Part shown: piece by piece, positions 16,240 through 24,473 of the stretch
Numbering within the stretch: position 1 is the stretch's first letter
How the letters are laid out: every line of letters begins with the position of its first letter
DNA from: CAWFZT01 sp963820415
GTDB taxonomy: Bacteria > Chloroflexota > Anaerolineae > Anaerolineales > Anaerolineaceae
Direction of reading: 5' to 3'
Assembly (NCBI GenBank): GCA_963820415.1
Contig: CAWFZT010000009.1
Coordinates: forward strand, 1 to 64,000
Length of the DNA stretch: 64,000 nucleotides
Position numbers and translations under genes: made by a program
Notes under the pieces: model-generated
Seen by the model: only the letters and a program-made list of their open reading frames with translations
Told to the model about the DNA's origin: nothing
The model's database searches: none

Positions 16240-16896
16240 ATGTCTCAAGAACAACTAAACTCTGGTATTACAGCTTTTCGCAACGGAAACAGAAAAGCCG
16301 CATTACAAATTTTTTCCGAAATACTTAAATCCGACCCGCGTAATGAGACCGCGTGGCTTTGGCTCGCCGCGAGTGTTGACGATACGAAACAAAAGGATTT
16401 TTGTTTTACAAAAGTCCTTGAAATTAATCCGAACAATGAAAATGCTCAAAAAGCTCTTTCTCAAATCAGAAAGCCTTTGTCCCCTACTTTTGATGATTTA
16501 CTAAATGTTTCATCTAAACTCAATGATGTTAAATATTCCAACACTATAATAAGCGATAACAAGGCCGATATACAGGCATTAAAATGCCCCATGTGTGGCG
16601 CAAATATTAGTTTGGATGAACGCGAGTGTGGCTACTGCGGTTCTACATTAATTGTTACATCAATAGAAAAAACCCTTTCTCGCAAATCTGATACTCAGTT
16701 ATTATCGACATCAGCAGATAAATGGAAATCAATTCTGCGTACAGACCCAGATTATCCTGAAGCTAATTATGCTTTAGGATTAATTTATTTAAATGAAAAA
16801 CTTAGGGATGTTGCTCTGCAATATTTACAAAAAGCCGCCCTACTTATGCCAGACTCTGCAATTGTTCAATACAACTTGGCATTAACAATTATTTAA
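16240..16896 (+). CDS. TPR and zinc-ribbon protein, N-terminal part of a frameshifted gene
   Basis: Reading from the ATG at 16240, residues 1-80 form two TPR-like repeats (GNRKAALQIFSEILKSDPRN, ETAWLWLAASVDD). A zinc ribbon CPMCGANISLDERECGYCG lies near residue 115-135, and another TPR pair (YPEANYALGLIYLNEKLRDV) follows. The frame ends at TAA 16894-16896, but the +1 frame carries on the TPR helix as LFNDGNIKLNSADYENVLKA. Removing one A near 16887 rejoins them into a protein of about 439 residues. An in-frame start at 16111 would add an unlikely hydrophobic segment. The opening TPR resembles the fragment at 12954-13202. Confidence 0.65.
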   Translation: MSQEQLNSGITAFRNGNRKAALQIFSEILKSDPRNETAWLWLAASVDDTKQKDFCFTKVLEINPNNENAQKALSQIRKPLSPTFDDLLNVSSKLNDVKYSNTIISDNKADIQALKCPMCGANISLDERECGYCGSTLIVTSIEKTLSRKSDTQLLSTSADKWKSILRTDPDYPEANYALGLIYLNEKLRDVALQYLQKAALLMPDSAIVQYNLALTII

Positions 16897-16966
16897 CGAT
16901 GGAAATATAAAATTAAATTCAGCAGACTATGAAAATGTTCTAAAAGCCATAGACTGTGCAAATCGT

Positions 16967-17557
16967 TTGGAACCAAATTTTAAGGAGGCAAAGGCTTTTA
17001 AACATTTTTTTATAGCAAGAAAGCTCGATGCTGTTGACTATTCAGAAGCTATAAAAGAATATTCGGCGGCGATTGAATTATGTCCTGATATAGCTACATT
17101 TCATAATAACTTGGGCCTCATTTACTACTATAGCAAAAACTATACTTTATCCGAAAAAAAATATTTCACGGCAATTGAAATAAACCCGAACTGTATCTTG
17201 GCTTACTCCAATCTTTGTCTGCTGTATTATGCTACAGGAAAATACATTGAGGGAGTTTCTTATGGGAGAAAAGCTGTCGAATTATTACGCCCTACCACTC
17301 CGGAAGAAACTCAAGCAATGGCATACAATAACCTTTCCATGTGCTTATGGAAAACAAAACAGACAGAAGAAGCCATTGAGATGGTCAAAAAAGCAATTGC
17401 ATTAGAGCCTCAAACACCTTTATATCGGAATAACTTAATATCATATAAATTGGTAAATAATAAATATAGAAAGTTGCGTATCATATTGTATATTGCTATA
17501 TTTTCAATCTTGTTTGTATTGTGGTTCATAAGTTTATTATTTAATAACATAAAATGA
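16967..17557 (+). CDS. TPR and C-terminal membrane-anchor part of the frameshifted gene
   Basis: The frame is open from about 16889 and carries at least three further TPR motifs (DYSEAIKEYSAAIELCPD, NNLGLIYYYSKNYTLSEKKY, YSNLCLLYYATGKYIEGV, YNNLSMCLWKTKQTEEAIE). It ends in a transmembrane helix (IILYIAIFSILFVLWFISLL) and a short tail. Joined to the preceding ORF it gives zinc ribbon and TPRs on the cytoplasmic side, tethered by a C-terminal helix. TPR scaffolds of this sort bind partner proteins, but no partner can be named. Low GC sets it apart from the core genes. Confidence 0.62.
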   Translation: MEPNFKEAKAFKHFFIARKLDAVDYSEAIKEYSAAIELCPDIATFHNNLGLIYYYSKNYTLSEKKYFTAIEINPNCILAYSNLCLLYYATGKYIEGVSYGRKAVELLRPTTPEETQAMAYNNLSMCLWKTKQTEEAIEMVKKAIALEPQTPLYRNNLISYKLVNNKYRKLRIILYIAIFSILFVLWFISLLFNNIK

Positions 17558-17741
17558 TACTGTAAAGACTAAGATCAACCCTCCTACGAGCGAAGTGATG
17601 AACCACCCCACCACCAGGCGGGTTAGCCACTTCCAGGCGTCTTCTTAAATGGTCATCTTCTAAGTAAGCCTGGATTTTACCTAAATAAAAATAGTTTTGT
17701 ATGGTGAAAAGGTTTACGGTTTCACAGATAAAACGGAACAT
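17541..17741 (-). pseudogene. Possible remnant of a small membrane protein
   Basis: A 66-codon ORF starts at 17741 with an amphipathic segment (FYLGKIQAYLEDDHLR). A one-base shift near 17640 turns the rest into a convincing membrane helix (DAWKWLTRLVVGWFITSLVG, GLILVFTVSFY) that ends near the 3' end of the TPR gene. It may be a decayed small gene. Positions 17742-17922, between it and the restriction-modification gene, show nothing further. Confidence 0.3.
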
Positions 17742-17922
17742 GGCACATAGTAGGAGGGCAAAAAGTGATATTGGGATAATATTACATCAAGTCTACTATG
17801 TACTTCAAAGTCTTTTCGAAGAAATTTCCTCGTTCGCTTGCGAGTAATGTTTGCCAAATATTCCCAAAAATTTTTGTTAAAAGCAAAGTAAAAAGATTTG
17901 AATAGTTATGTCCTTGTTTTCG

Positions 17923-20475
17923 TTATTGTTCCTCTGGATATGGTCCAAGAAATCGCTCTCCATTGAAATGGATAAGATGGCTGGGCGCCTCAGAAACCCA
18001 TACCTCGGTTTCCCAAGCAATTTCAGACAGGAATTTGTGCATGGCCTTGCGAGATTCAAAGGCTGTGACAAATACCAGCCCGTATTCACCTTTCCCAAAA
18101 ATGTCTCTCAGTTCGTTATGCCTATTGAGATTGATTGGGCCATGGCTCGTGACCGCCTCAACCAGCACAAGCCATTTTTTCTCCGGAAGAACGATTACCA
18201 AATCGGGCATTTTGCCATGTTTATTGATTTTGATGCCTAATTGTTCAAAGTATTGAAACTCTAATTCATTCAGTTTTTCACCGGCATCTCCGATATAGAT
18301 TAACTTACCTCCGGGTGTGTACCGTGGGCAGAAATTTTCAATAATATCCTTGATCAGTTCGTTCTGACCGCCGCTTGAAAGCAGGATGTTCTCTCCGCCC
18401 GGAAGTGTGACGGGTATCATCGGCATAGATCTTTCCCTGACCTGTAGATTACCCAAAGAAACCGCATGGTGTAAGTACTCTCGAATATTCGCTTCCCATT
18501 CCGGCGTACCAAAAGTTTTTATTAATTCTAATATCTTGGACTCGATCACATATCTTGTGTTGGGGCTATTGATAGGGCGAGACGCATCATCGGGATTGGC
18601 ATTGACCAGCCCAATTTGCATGAATTGGTGGACCGTCTGGCGTCTTACGGTCTCACGGGTATTGGGCGCATAGTTTATCCCGTAATAATTTCTAAAGTAA
18701 TCCATCATCTCGGTGATACCGATTAAATTTTCCGCACCTTCGCTCCACGGCGTGGTAGCTCGAATATTGACCAGGGCTAATATCGTCAGAGCCGATCGAT
18801 CATTTTGTTGCTCTCTCGGAACATTCAACATCTGAAGAATGTTCAGAGCTTCTTTTATTCTTCTTTTTGCCTGAATGGGATCTTGTATGCCGGTTTCTTC
18901 ATTTTTTTCGTTCAAGAGTAGCTCCTCTGTTACAATCTTATCAATCTCATCCTGGTCTGGAAATTCACCTTCTACCCTCTGGCCAAGTTTCAAAATTTGG
19001 GTTTCAGTAGGATATTTCAGATTTCGCAGATCGGTAGCATTGACTTGAGTATGCCCGCTGAATTGGCGGAAGTATTGATCGACCAGGGTCGAGTTCAAAT
19101 AAAGCGCCAGACCCTTCGCTAAATATACTGGCAGGCCGCCATACCGCCGGTGAAAATAGTTGATATGGTTTTCAACGCCTACCCTTTTTACAGATATTTT
19201 TTGTGGATCGTAGACCGCTGCGTAGACCCGGCGCTTTTCTTCCTTTGATGAGAATCTTTTGACCAAAACATAATATTGCGCTGGGATGACCAAATTGTCG
19301 ACTTTCCTTGACGATGCAAGAAAGGAAGGTTTTTTAATATTTGGCCGGGGCCAAACTACCTGTCCTTTATATAAATTTGCCGGATAAATCAGCGGAATAA
19401 TTTCTTTATCGGGTTCTTCTCGAAGCAGATCCCTTGCCCGGAAATCAACTACTCTTCCAGTAGAAACAGTAATTCCTAATTCTTTCAATGAAGTAGTCAG
19501 TCCATTGACCTGCGTATTTATTTGCTGTCCAAGTTCGTCGGGTATGATCCTGATGAACAGATCAGGATCATCAGGTTGAACCAGTTGGTCATATTCAACC
19601 TCGCGTGTAATTAAATCCTTATCTCCTGGATCGTTGCTTGAAGTGATGGTTATCTTCTGTTGAGCCAAATTCGTCTTAGTAGCATGCATAATTATATTTT
19701 CTTGAAGAACTTCACTTTCTTTAAAGGCCTTATCCCTTGATTCGAAGACGTGGATCCTGTTGATCGCCATGGTATGCAGTAAATCATAGCGGAAAGGCCG
19801 AAAATAGGTGCCATTGCAAAAACTTCTTGGGACGATAGCTACCATTTCACTGCCTGGAACAAGCAGCTTTATAACCAGCCATAAGAAGGCGGTATACAAG
19901 TTGGTTGTTTCAATACCTACCGAGCTTAATAAGTGTCTGGTTCTGGAGTTGCTGTTAATTTTCTTATACGGGGGATTTAATATCGCACAGTTATAGTCGG
20001 GTTGGGTAATCGAAAACAGCGCATATTTTCCATTAATTGCCTCAACACTCGCCGCGATGAAATCTTCCTGGCGGATTTGGTATTGGAAATCAATCTGGAA
20101 TTGATTGCATAATTGTTGGCATGTAGCCAGGGTTACCTTTAAGCTCTTGACAATGATAGGATCTAACTCAAAGGCTGTCAACAGGATCTTCTTCGGCTGA
20201 GGTGAGGCCAGCACCGCCCGTTCTATAAAAGCTGCCGACAAAGTCCCCACCCCCGCCCCAGGATCGACAAGATTTATTGAGGGGGGGTAGCCGCTGAACA
20301 TTTCAGCCATTAATTTTGCAATAGATGGCGGAGTAAAGAATTGTCCCAGGTCAGATTGCCGTTTTTTGTTAAGGGATTTTTGCGCTTCAATCCGAATAGA
20401 ATCAAGCTGGTCAAGGAATACCGCCGGATTTAGGATATTCGGTAGTTTATTGAAGTTAACTTTTTGGCTTGTCAT
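17923..20475 (-). CDS. Fused adenine-N6 DNA methyltransferase and BsuBI/PstI-type restriction endonuclease
   Basis: One 850-residue ORF joins both activities of a type II restriction-modification system. Residues about 35-330 are a gamma-class N6-adenine methyltransferase of the Eco57I family: GQFFTPPSIAKLM, SAM motif DPGAGVGTL (71-79) and catalytic NPPY (167-170). A target-recognition-like region follows to about 530. Residues about 560-850 match the BsuBI/PstI endonuclease layout: a helical N-lobe with HTH-like VHQFMQIGLVNANPD, then the nuclease core with D758 in KMPDLVIVL and E773 in VLVEAVTSHGPI. PstI-like enzymes classically act at CTGCAG as separate M and R proteins; the specificity here is unknown. 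No frameshift is seen, in contrast to its decayed neighbours. The gene may be expressed from its own start at 20475. Confidence 0.85.
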   Translation of the reverse strand: MTSQKVNFNKLPNILNPAVFLDQLDSIRIEAQKSLNKKRQSDLGQFFTPPSIAKLMAEMFSGYPPSINLVDPGAGVGTLSAAFIERAVLASPQPKKILLTAFELDPIIVKSLKVTLATCQQLCNQFQIDFQYQIRQEDFIAASVEAINGKYALFSITQPDYNCAILNPPYKKINSNSRTRHLLSSVGIETTNLYTAFLWLVIKLLVPGSEMVAIVPRSFCNGTYFRPFRYDLLHTMAINRIHVFESRDKAFKESEVLQENIIMHATKTNLAQQKITITSSNDPGDKDLITREVEYDQLVQPDDPDLFIRIIPDELGQQINTQVNGLTTSLKELGITVSTGRVVDFRARDLLREEPDKEIIPLIYPANLYKGQVVWPRPNIKKPSFLASSRKVDNLVIPAQYYVLVKRFSSKEEKRRVYAAVYDPQKISVKRVGVENHINYFHRRYGGLPVYLAKGLALYLNSTLVDQYFRQFSGHTQVNATDLRNLKYPTETQILKLGQRVEGEFPDQDEIDKIVTEELLLNEKNEETGIQDPIQAKRRIKEALNILQMLNVPREQQNDRSALTILALVNIRATTPWSEGAENLIGITEMMDYFRNYYGINYAPNTRETVRRQTVHQFMQIGLVNANPDDASRPINSPNTRYVIESKILELIKTFGTPEWEANIREYLHHAVSLGNLQVRERSMPMIPVTLPGGENILLSSGGQNELIKDIIENFCPRYTPGGKLIYIGDAGEKLNELEFQYFEQLGIKINKHGKMPDLVIVLPEKKWLVLVEAVTSHGPINLNRHNELRDIFGKGEYGLVFVTAFESRKAMHKFLSEIAWETEVWVSEAPSHLIHFNGERFLGPYPEEQ

Positions 20476-20510
20476 ATTGATATAGGACGATCATTCTTTA
20501 TCTGCCTCAA

Positions 20511-21023
20511 TTATACATACCCATAAGGAATATCGTAATGGCAGTGCCAGACCCGCACCTTGCGCAGTTCGGCCCAGCCCAGGGTCAGCGTCTCCAAGAC
20601 TTGCAGGTAACAGGGGTCGTGGCGTTGGGCGGCGTCGTCCATCACGTCCGCCGACTGCTGCAGGTGGGCGCTGACCCGCGGGGCCAGCCCTTCCAGGGCC
20701 ACGCCCAGCTTGCGCAGGGCGGTAGCGGCGTGCGGGTTCTGGCGGTCCATGCAGGCGGCCAGCAGGCGCGCCGCCAGGTGCACGGCCAGCGCTTCGTGCA
20801 GGTTTAGGCGCACGTTGATCAGGTAAGCCGACCGGTCGATCTTCCAGCGCCCATCCTCGTCTATGTAAACGTGGGCGGGCAGGTCGGGCATATAGCGGTT
20901 GATCGTCGAACGGTTCACCCCTAACCTGCGCCCAATCTCGGCTTGCGACAGACCTTCAGGGTGCCCAAGCAGGAGTGCTTCGAGCTGCAATAAGCGCGTA
21001 GCTTTGTTTTCTGAGCGGCTCAT
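20511..21023 (-). CDS. WYL-type transcriptional regulator, C-terminally truncated
   Basis: Residues 1-60 form a winged helix-turn-helix (SQAEIGRRLGVNRSTINRYM) followed by the helical middle part of CRISPR-type WYL regulators (LNLHEALAVHLAARLLAACM, ADVMDDAAQRHDPCYLQVLE). The start of a WYL beta-barrel follows (WAELRKVRVWHCHYD). The frame stops after residue 170, so most of the WYL domain, normally 80 or more residues further, is missing. Similar regulators accompany type I CRISPR-Cas loci in Chloroflexota as I recall, which fits the CRISPR remnant 10 kb away. Its high GC content contrasts with the A/T-rich methyltransferase gene directly downstream, suggesting that gene's arrival cut it off. 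It may still bind DNA. Confidence 0.68.
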   Translation of the reverse strand: MSRSENKATRLLQLEALLLGHPEGLSQAEIGRRLGVNRSTINRYMPDLPAHVYIDEDGRWKIDRSAYLINVRLNLHEALAVHLAARLLAACMDRQNPHAATALRKLGVALEGLAPRVSAHLQQSADVMDDAAQRHDPCYLQVLETLTLGWAELRKVRVWHCHYDIPYGYV

Positions 21024-21152
21024 TTTGATATCCCAAGAACATTCTGTGTCTTATAACAGTATAGTAGCTATTCGTTGCAAATAGGGCAACACATAAACCT
21101 ATAATGGAGTTCTTTTCTATTCACTTCCCCCAATAAGCGCCACAATTATTAT

Positions 21153-21172
21153 GGCTCAATGGGAATTACCGT
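21153..21172 (+). repeat. Dispersed intergenic motif, copy A
   Basis: GGCTCAATGGGAATTACCGT matches copy D (60039-60058) at 17 of 20 bases. Eight bases after the core lies CCAGA, the same spacing as in copies B and D. Confidence 0.5.
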
Positions 21173-21192
21173 CGAAGATTCCCAGAGAACCA

Positions 21193-21885
21193 TTAAGGGA
21201 CATCCTCAGGTGTGGGATAAATGAATATCACTTCCTGGTACCCAAGTGTTTTGAACAGGCGCGTCAGGTAGTTTTCGGCGTTTAATTTTGCCTGGCTCAG
21301 GATGCCGTCTGAGATAGCAGCTTTCGCGATTTCCTGTTCGGCCACCTGGCGTGCTTTGGTTTCCAGGTCAGTTACCCCGGAATTGAGCAGCCCTTTTTGT
21401 CGATCGTAGACGTAGGATTTATCGTTATCCAGCGTGGCGACGAATATCTCGGGTTCAGGCAGCTGTACGGTCAGCACGTTGCCGTCCAGCCTGAGGTCTT
21501 GTGAAGTAAGCTGGCTGAGGTCTACCCCGGCAATGACCGTCCCGTGGGCAACGAACAGCAGCCGATCGCCGAACAAGAAGCCAAAACTCCCCTGGCCGGT
21601 TTCGGCCGTAATGACCTTTTCGATACTATACTGGATGGTTTCTAGGCGAGCCAGCGAGCGCACCTCATTTATTATGGTCACTGGGTCCGGTATGATGGTT
21701 GGAGTGGGATGCAGGAAACCCGAAACCTGGGTCCTTAATTGCGCATTCGCATTCATCACCGGCGATAAAACCTGGTCCGTGGTTTGCCTGACCAATTGCA
21801 GCATATACACCGAAAATACAACCAGGGCGACCAGCAGGAACAAGAGGACTCCTATGGCTACCCACAAGGATGAAGATTTTCTCAT
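21193..21885 (-). CDS. DUF4230 domain membrane-anchored protein
   Basis: The 230-residue protein has one N-terminal transmembrane helix (LWVAIGVLLFLLVALVVFSV). The rest matches the DUF4230 pattern: an opening that tests redox or signal state (INEVRSLARLETIQYSIEKV), the strand pair LLFVAHGTVIAGVDLSQL and VLTVQLPEPEIF, then a helical tail beginning KARQVAEQEIAKAA. The C-terminal NYLTRLFKTLGYQEVIFIY is typical. The soluble part would lie outside the membrane. Function of the family is unknown. It is divergent from the PhnD-like lipoprotein gene, with about 105 bases between starts. Confidence 0.8.
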   Translation of the reverse strand: MRKSSSLWVAIGVLLFLLVALVVFSVYMLQLVRQTTDQVLSPVMNANAQLRTQVSGFLHPTPTIIPDPVTIINEVRSLARLETIQYSIEKVITAETGQGSFGFLFGDRLLFVAHGTVIAGVDLSQLTSQDLRLDGNVLTVQLPEPEIFVATLDNDKSYVYDRQKGLLNSGVTDLETKARQVAEQEIAKAAISDGILSQAKLNAENYLTRLFKTLGYQEVIFIYPTPEDVP

Positions 21886-21990
21886 TTTTCCTCCATATAG
21901 ATGACGAGGTGAATTCCACTCACTTCCGTATACGTAAATTGATTATAATCGTTGCATGGCACATGAAGGTAAAGAGTTAGCGTGAGGACG

Positions 21991-23070
21991 ATGAAATCCA
22001 GGTCGAAAAAAAGCAGGTGGAGCAAGTGTTCCTGGCCGCCTGTGATTCTCATCATTTTTACCATCCTGGGCGCCTGTCAAAATGGTTCATCCACCCTTTC
22101 GACGCCAACCCTTGCCCAATCTCCGGCGGTAATTTCAACTCCAACACAGGCGCCAAACCCAGAGGCGCCGACCGGAACCCCGCAGCCACCTGGAACCGCT
22201 AACAACCCTTTGGTCATCTCTTTTATTTCGGAAAAACTTGACCCGACGGTTAAGCTGAATGCAGATAAGGTTGCTGAACAGTTATCTCAATTGACCGGCT
22301 ATAAGATAGAAAGTGAAGTCAGCCCAACTTACGACTGGACCCTGAAAGGCATGGCCGACGGTGCGGTGCACATGGCCTGGCTTCCTCCTTTGACCTACCT
22401 TTATGGCAGCCAACAAGGCTTTGCCAGGGTCGTTCTGCTCACTGACCATTTCGGCGTTTATAAATATGGTACTCAGTTCCTGGCAAATGCCAACTCGGGC
22501 CTGAAAAGCTTTTTCGACCTGACCCGCAACCAGAACACCGCAAACGCCCTGAACGCACTTTCACAACTTAGAGGCAAGCAGCCTTGTTGGGTCGATCCCA
22601 GTTCTTCGTCAGGCTACCTGCTCGCCGCCGGTTTATTGAAGCTTAATAACATCCCAATCAAAGATGGTATCTTCCTGCTTTCGCATACCTCGGTGGTAAG
22701 AGCCCTGTATATCAATGGCATCTGTGATTTTGGCGCCACCTATGCTCTGGCTGGCGACCCTCGCACAGCCGCGGCGGTCCAGCAGGATTTGCCAGATGCG
22801 CTGGACAAAGTGATCATTCTTTGGGTCAGCGATCCGGTCATCCCCAATTTATGCCTGGCGCTGCTCCCCAGCTTGCCGGACGCCATGCAAAAAAAGATTG
22901 CTCAAGGAATGCTGGACCTGGTAAAAACCCAGGCAGGAAAGGCCGCCTTGACTGGCGCCAATAGTTATGATATCCAGGATTTTGAAATTGCCACGGATGC
23001 AGACTATAGTCCTTTACTCAAAATGGTCAACATCATGGGAATCAGCCTGGATAGCATGCTCGGGAGATAA
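21991..23070 (+). CDS. PhnD/SsuA-type substrate-binding lipoprotein
   Basis: The ATG at 21991 follows GTGAGGA; an upstream GTG at 21982 is less likely. Residues about 12-32 form a signal peptide ending in a lipobox (TILGAC), so the protein is a lipoprotein. A T/P-rich linker leads to a periplasmic-binding fold of the phosphonate or phosphate-analogue type: PLVISFISEKLDP, AVHMAWLPPLTYLYG, PCWVDPSSSSGYLL and CDFGATYALAGDPRT. Proteins of this class feed an ABC permease with phosphonates or other oxyanions, or act as sensor inputs. No permease or ATPase gene is adjacent, so it is an orphan here. The ligand is unknown. Confidence 0.82.
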   Translation: MKSRSKKSRWSKCSWPPVILIIFTILGACQNGSSTLSTPTLAQSPAVISTPTQAPNPEAPTGTPQPPGTANNPLVISFISEKLDPTVKLNADKVAEQLSQLTGYKIESEVSPTYDWTLKGMADGAVHMAWLPPLTYLYGSQQGFARVVLLTDHFGVYKYGTQFLANANSGLKSFFDLTRNQNTANALNALSQLRGKQPCWVDPSSSSGYLLAAGLLKLNNIPIKDGIFLLSHTSVVRALYINGICDFGATYALAGDPRTAAAVQQDLPDALDKVIILWVSDPVIPNLCLALLPSLPDAMQKKIAQGMLDLVKTQAGKAALTGANSYDIQDFEIATDADYSPLLKMVNIMGISLDSMLGR

Positions 23071-23073
23071 AAT

Positions 23074-23775
23074 TTGAAAATGGTCTTTCGTATAATCGTA
23101 GTTCTGTTGGCTGGCGCAATCCTGGTTACCGCTCTTTCGCGTTTATTTACCGGGCTTTATTCCAATTCCCGTCTTTATCTACCCGCCAATGTCCCCTCAA
23201 GCCGGGTGGCCATCGTATTTGGAGCCGGGTTGACCCGCGCTGGATCGCCCTCGCCGATACTCAAAGACCGCGTGGCGACAGCCGCCGATCTGTATTTTTC
23301 CGGCAAAATCCAAAAAATCTTGTTGAGTGGCGATAACCGCTTTCTGGATTATAACGAGCCAGGAGCTATGCTCGATTATGCCCTTGAGCTGGGCGTAGCC
23401 CGTCAGGACATCATCCTCGACTATGCTGGTCGCAGGACTTACGATACCTGCTACCGGGCCAGGGCGATTTTCGGTGTGACTGAGGCCTTGCTGGTCACCC
23501 AGCGCTTTCACCTGCCGCGCGCCGTGTTTACCTGCAATTTTCTAGGCATCAAAGGCTATGGGGTCATTGCTGACCGGCGTCCTTACAACAGCAAATCCCT
23601 GACTTATTGGAATTTGCGTGAAGTCGGGGCAACCGTCATCGCCCTTTGGAACGTATGGGTAACCCGGCCTTTACCCGTCCTGGGAACTCCTGAGCCGATC
23701 TTTCCGCCTCAAAGTGGCCTCGAAAATAACCGGAGTATTAATGGCCTATCCGGCACTAATATTGCACAAAGGTAA
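23074..23775 (+). CDS. SanA/YdcF-family (DUF218) membrane-anchored protein
   Basis: One N-terminal helix (IIVVLLAGAILVTALSRLF) anchors a DUF218 domain. AIVFGAGL opens the domain; ILKDRVATAADLYFSGKIQKI, LLSGDN, EPGAMLDYALELGV and ALLVTQRFHLPRAVF follow in the usual order. E. coli SanA of this group affects envelope permeability to vancomycin; the biochemical activity is unknown. The TTG at 23074 has GGGAGA at a good distance and begins only three bases after the PhnD-like stop; the ATG two codons later is also possible. Tight spacing suggests an operon with its neighbours. Confidence 0.8.
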   Translation: MKMVFRIIVVLLAGAILVTALSRLFTGLYSNSRLYLPANVPSSRVAIVFGAGLTRAGSPSPILKDRVATAADLYFSGKIQKILLSGDNRFLDYNEPGAMLDYALELGVARQDIILDYAGRRTYDTCYRARAIFGVTEALLVTQRFHLPRAVFTCNFLGIKGYGVIADRRPYNSKSLTYWNLREVGATVIALWNVWVTRPLPVLGTPEPIFPPQSGLENNRSINGLSGTNIAQR

Positions 23776-23795
23776 GTTCAAAACAGGAGCAAAAC

Positions 23796-24383
23796 ATGGA
23801 TCGCACCCAGGCTTACGCCATCGTCGCCGAATATGTCAAGAATCAAGGGTTAATCAACCACATGCTGTCAGTTGAAGCTGCCATGCGCTTCTATGCCCAA
23901 AAACTGGGCCAGGACGTCGAAATCTGGGGCATGGCTGGCCTTTTACACGATTTCGATTGGGAAATTCACCCCACCCTCAACGATCATCCCGATGCAGGCG
24001 CGCCAATTTTACGCGCCCGCGCTGTCCCTGAAGTGATCGTCCGCGCCATCCTGAGCCATGGCGACCACAGCGAAATTCCACGCGATACCCATATGAATAA
24101 AGCCTTGTTTGCCTGCGACGAAATCACCGGCCTGATCACCGCAGTCGCCTTGGTGCGCCCTTCTCGCTCGTTGTACGACTTAACCTCGTCTTCGGTCAAG
24201 AAAAAATGGAAAGATAAAGCTTTTGCTGCTGCAATCAACCGGGAAGAAATCGCGGCAGCCGCCGCAAACTTTGGAGTCGACCTTTGGGAGCATGTCGATA
24301 ACGTCATCCTGGCTATGCGCTCCATCGCCCCTCAGCTTGGCCTGGAAGGCAATAGTGGAAGTTCCCCAGATTTGGGGATGTGA
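23796..24383 (+). CDS. HD-domain putative phosphohydrolase
   Basis: The 195-residue protein carries an HD domain: LINHMLSVEAAM supplies the first His, GLLHDFDWE the HD pair, ILSHGDH a further His and KALFACDEITGLI the final Asp. Such single-domain HD proteins are metal-dependent phosphohydrolases of uncertain substrate, often annotated as HDIG or hydrolase. A ribosome site CAGGAGC lies before the ATG. The last six codons and the stop lie inside a perfect 54-bp palindrome, so a palindromic element has probably supplied the C-terminus (GNSGSSPDLGM). Confidence 0.82.
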   Translation: MDRTQAYAIVAEYVKNQGLINHMLSVEAAMRFYAQKLGQDVEIWGMAGLLHDFDWEIHPTLNDHPDAGAPILRARAVPEVIVRAILSHGDHSEIPRDTHMNKALFACDEITGLITAVALVRPSRSLYDLTSSSVKKKWKDKAFAAAINREEIAAAAANFGVDLWEHVDNVILAMRSIAPQLGLEGNSGSSPDLGM

Positions 24384-24418
24384 GCGTGCGTACGCACGCT
24401 CACATCCCCAAATCTGGG
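24365..24418. repeat. Perfect 54-bp palindrome at the end of the HD gene
   Basis: Arms of 27 bases meet at GTAC (24390-24393) with no loop and no mismatch; the outer part is CCCAGATTTGGGGATGTGAG and its complement. It covers the stop codon of the HD gene. No T-run follows, so it is not a standard terminator. On the minus strand it directly follows motif copy B. Confidence 0.85.
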
Positions 24419-24425
24419 AGTTCAC

Positions 24426-24440
24426 CACGGCAATTCCAAG
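24426..24440 (-). repeat. Dispersed intergenic motif, copy B
   Basis: On the minus strand this reads CTTGGAATTGCCGTG. Eight bases later the CCAGATTT arm of the 54-bp palindrome begins, the same spacing as in copy D. Confidence 0.5.
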
Positions 24441-24473
24441 AGAACCACAAAATTTAAAATGGAGGACTGATCA

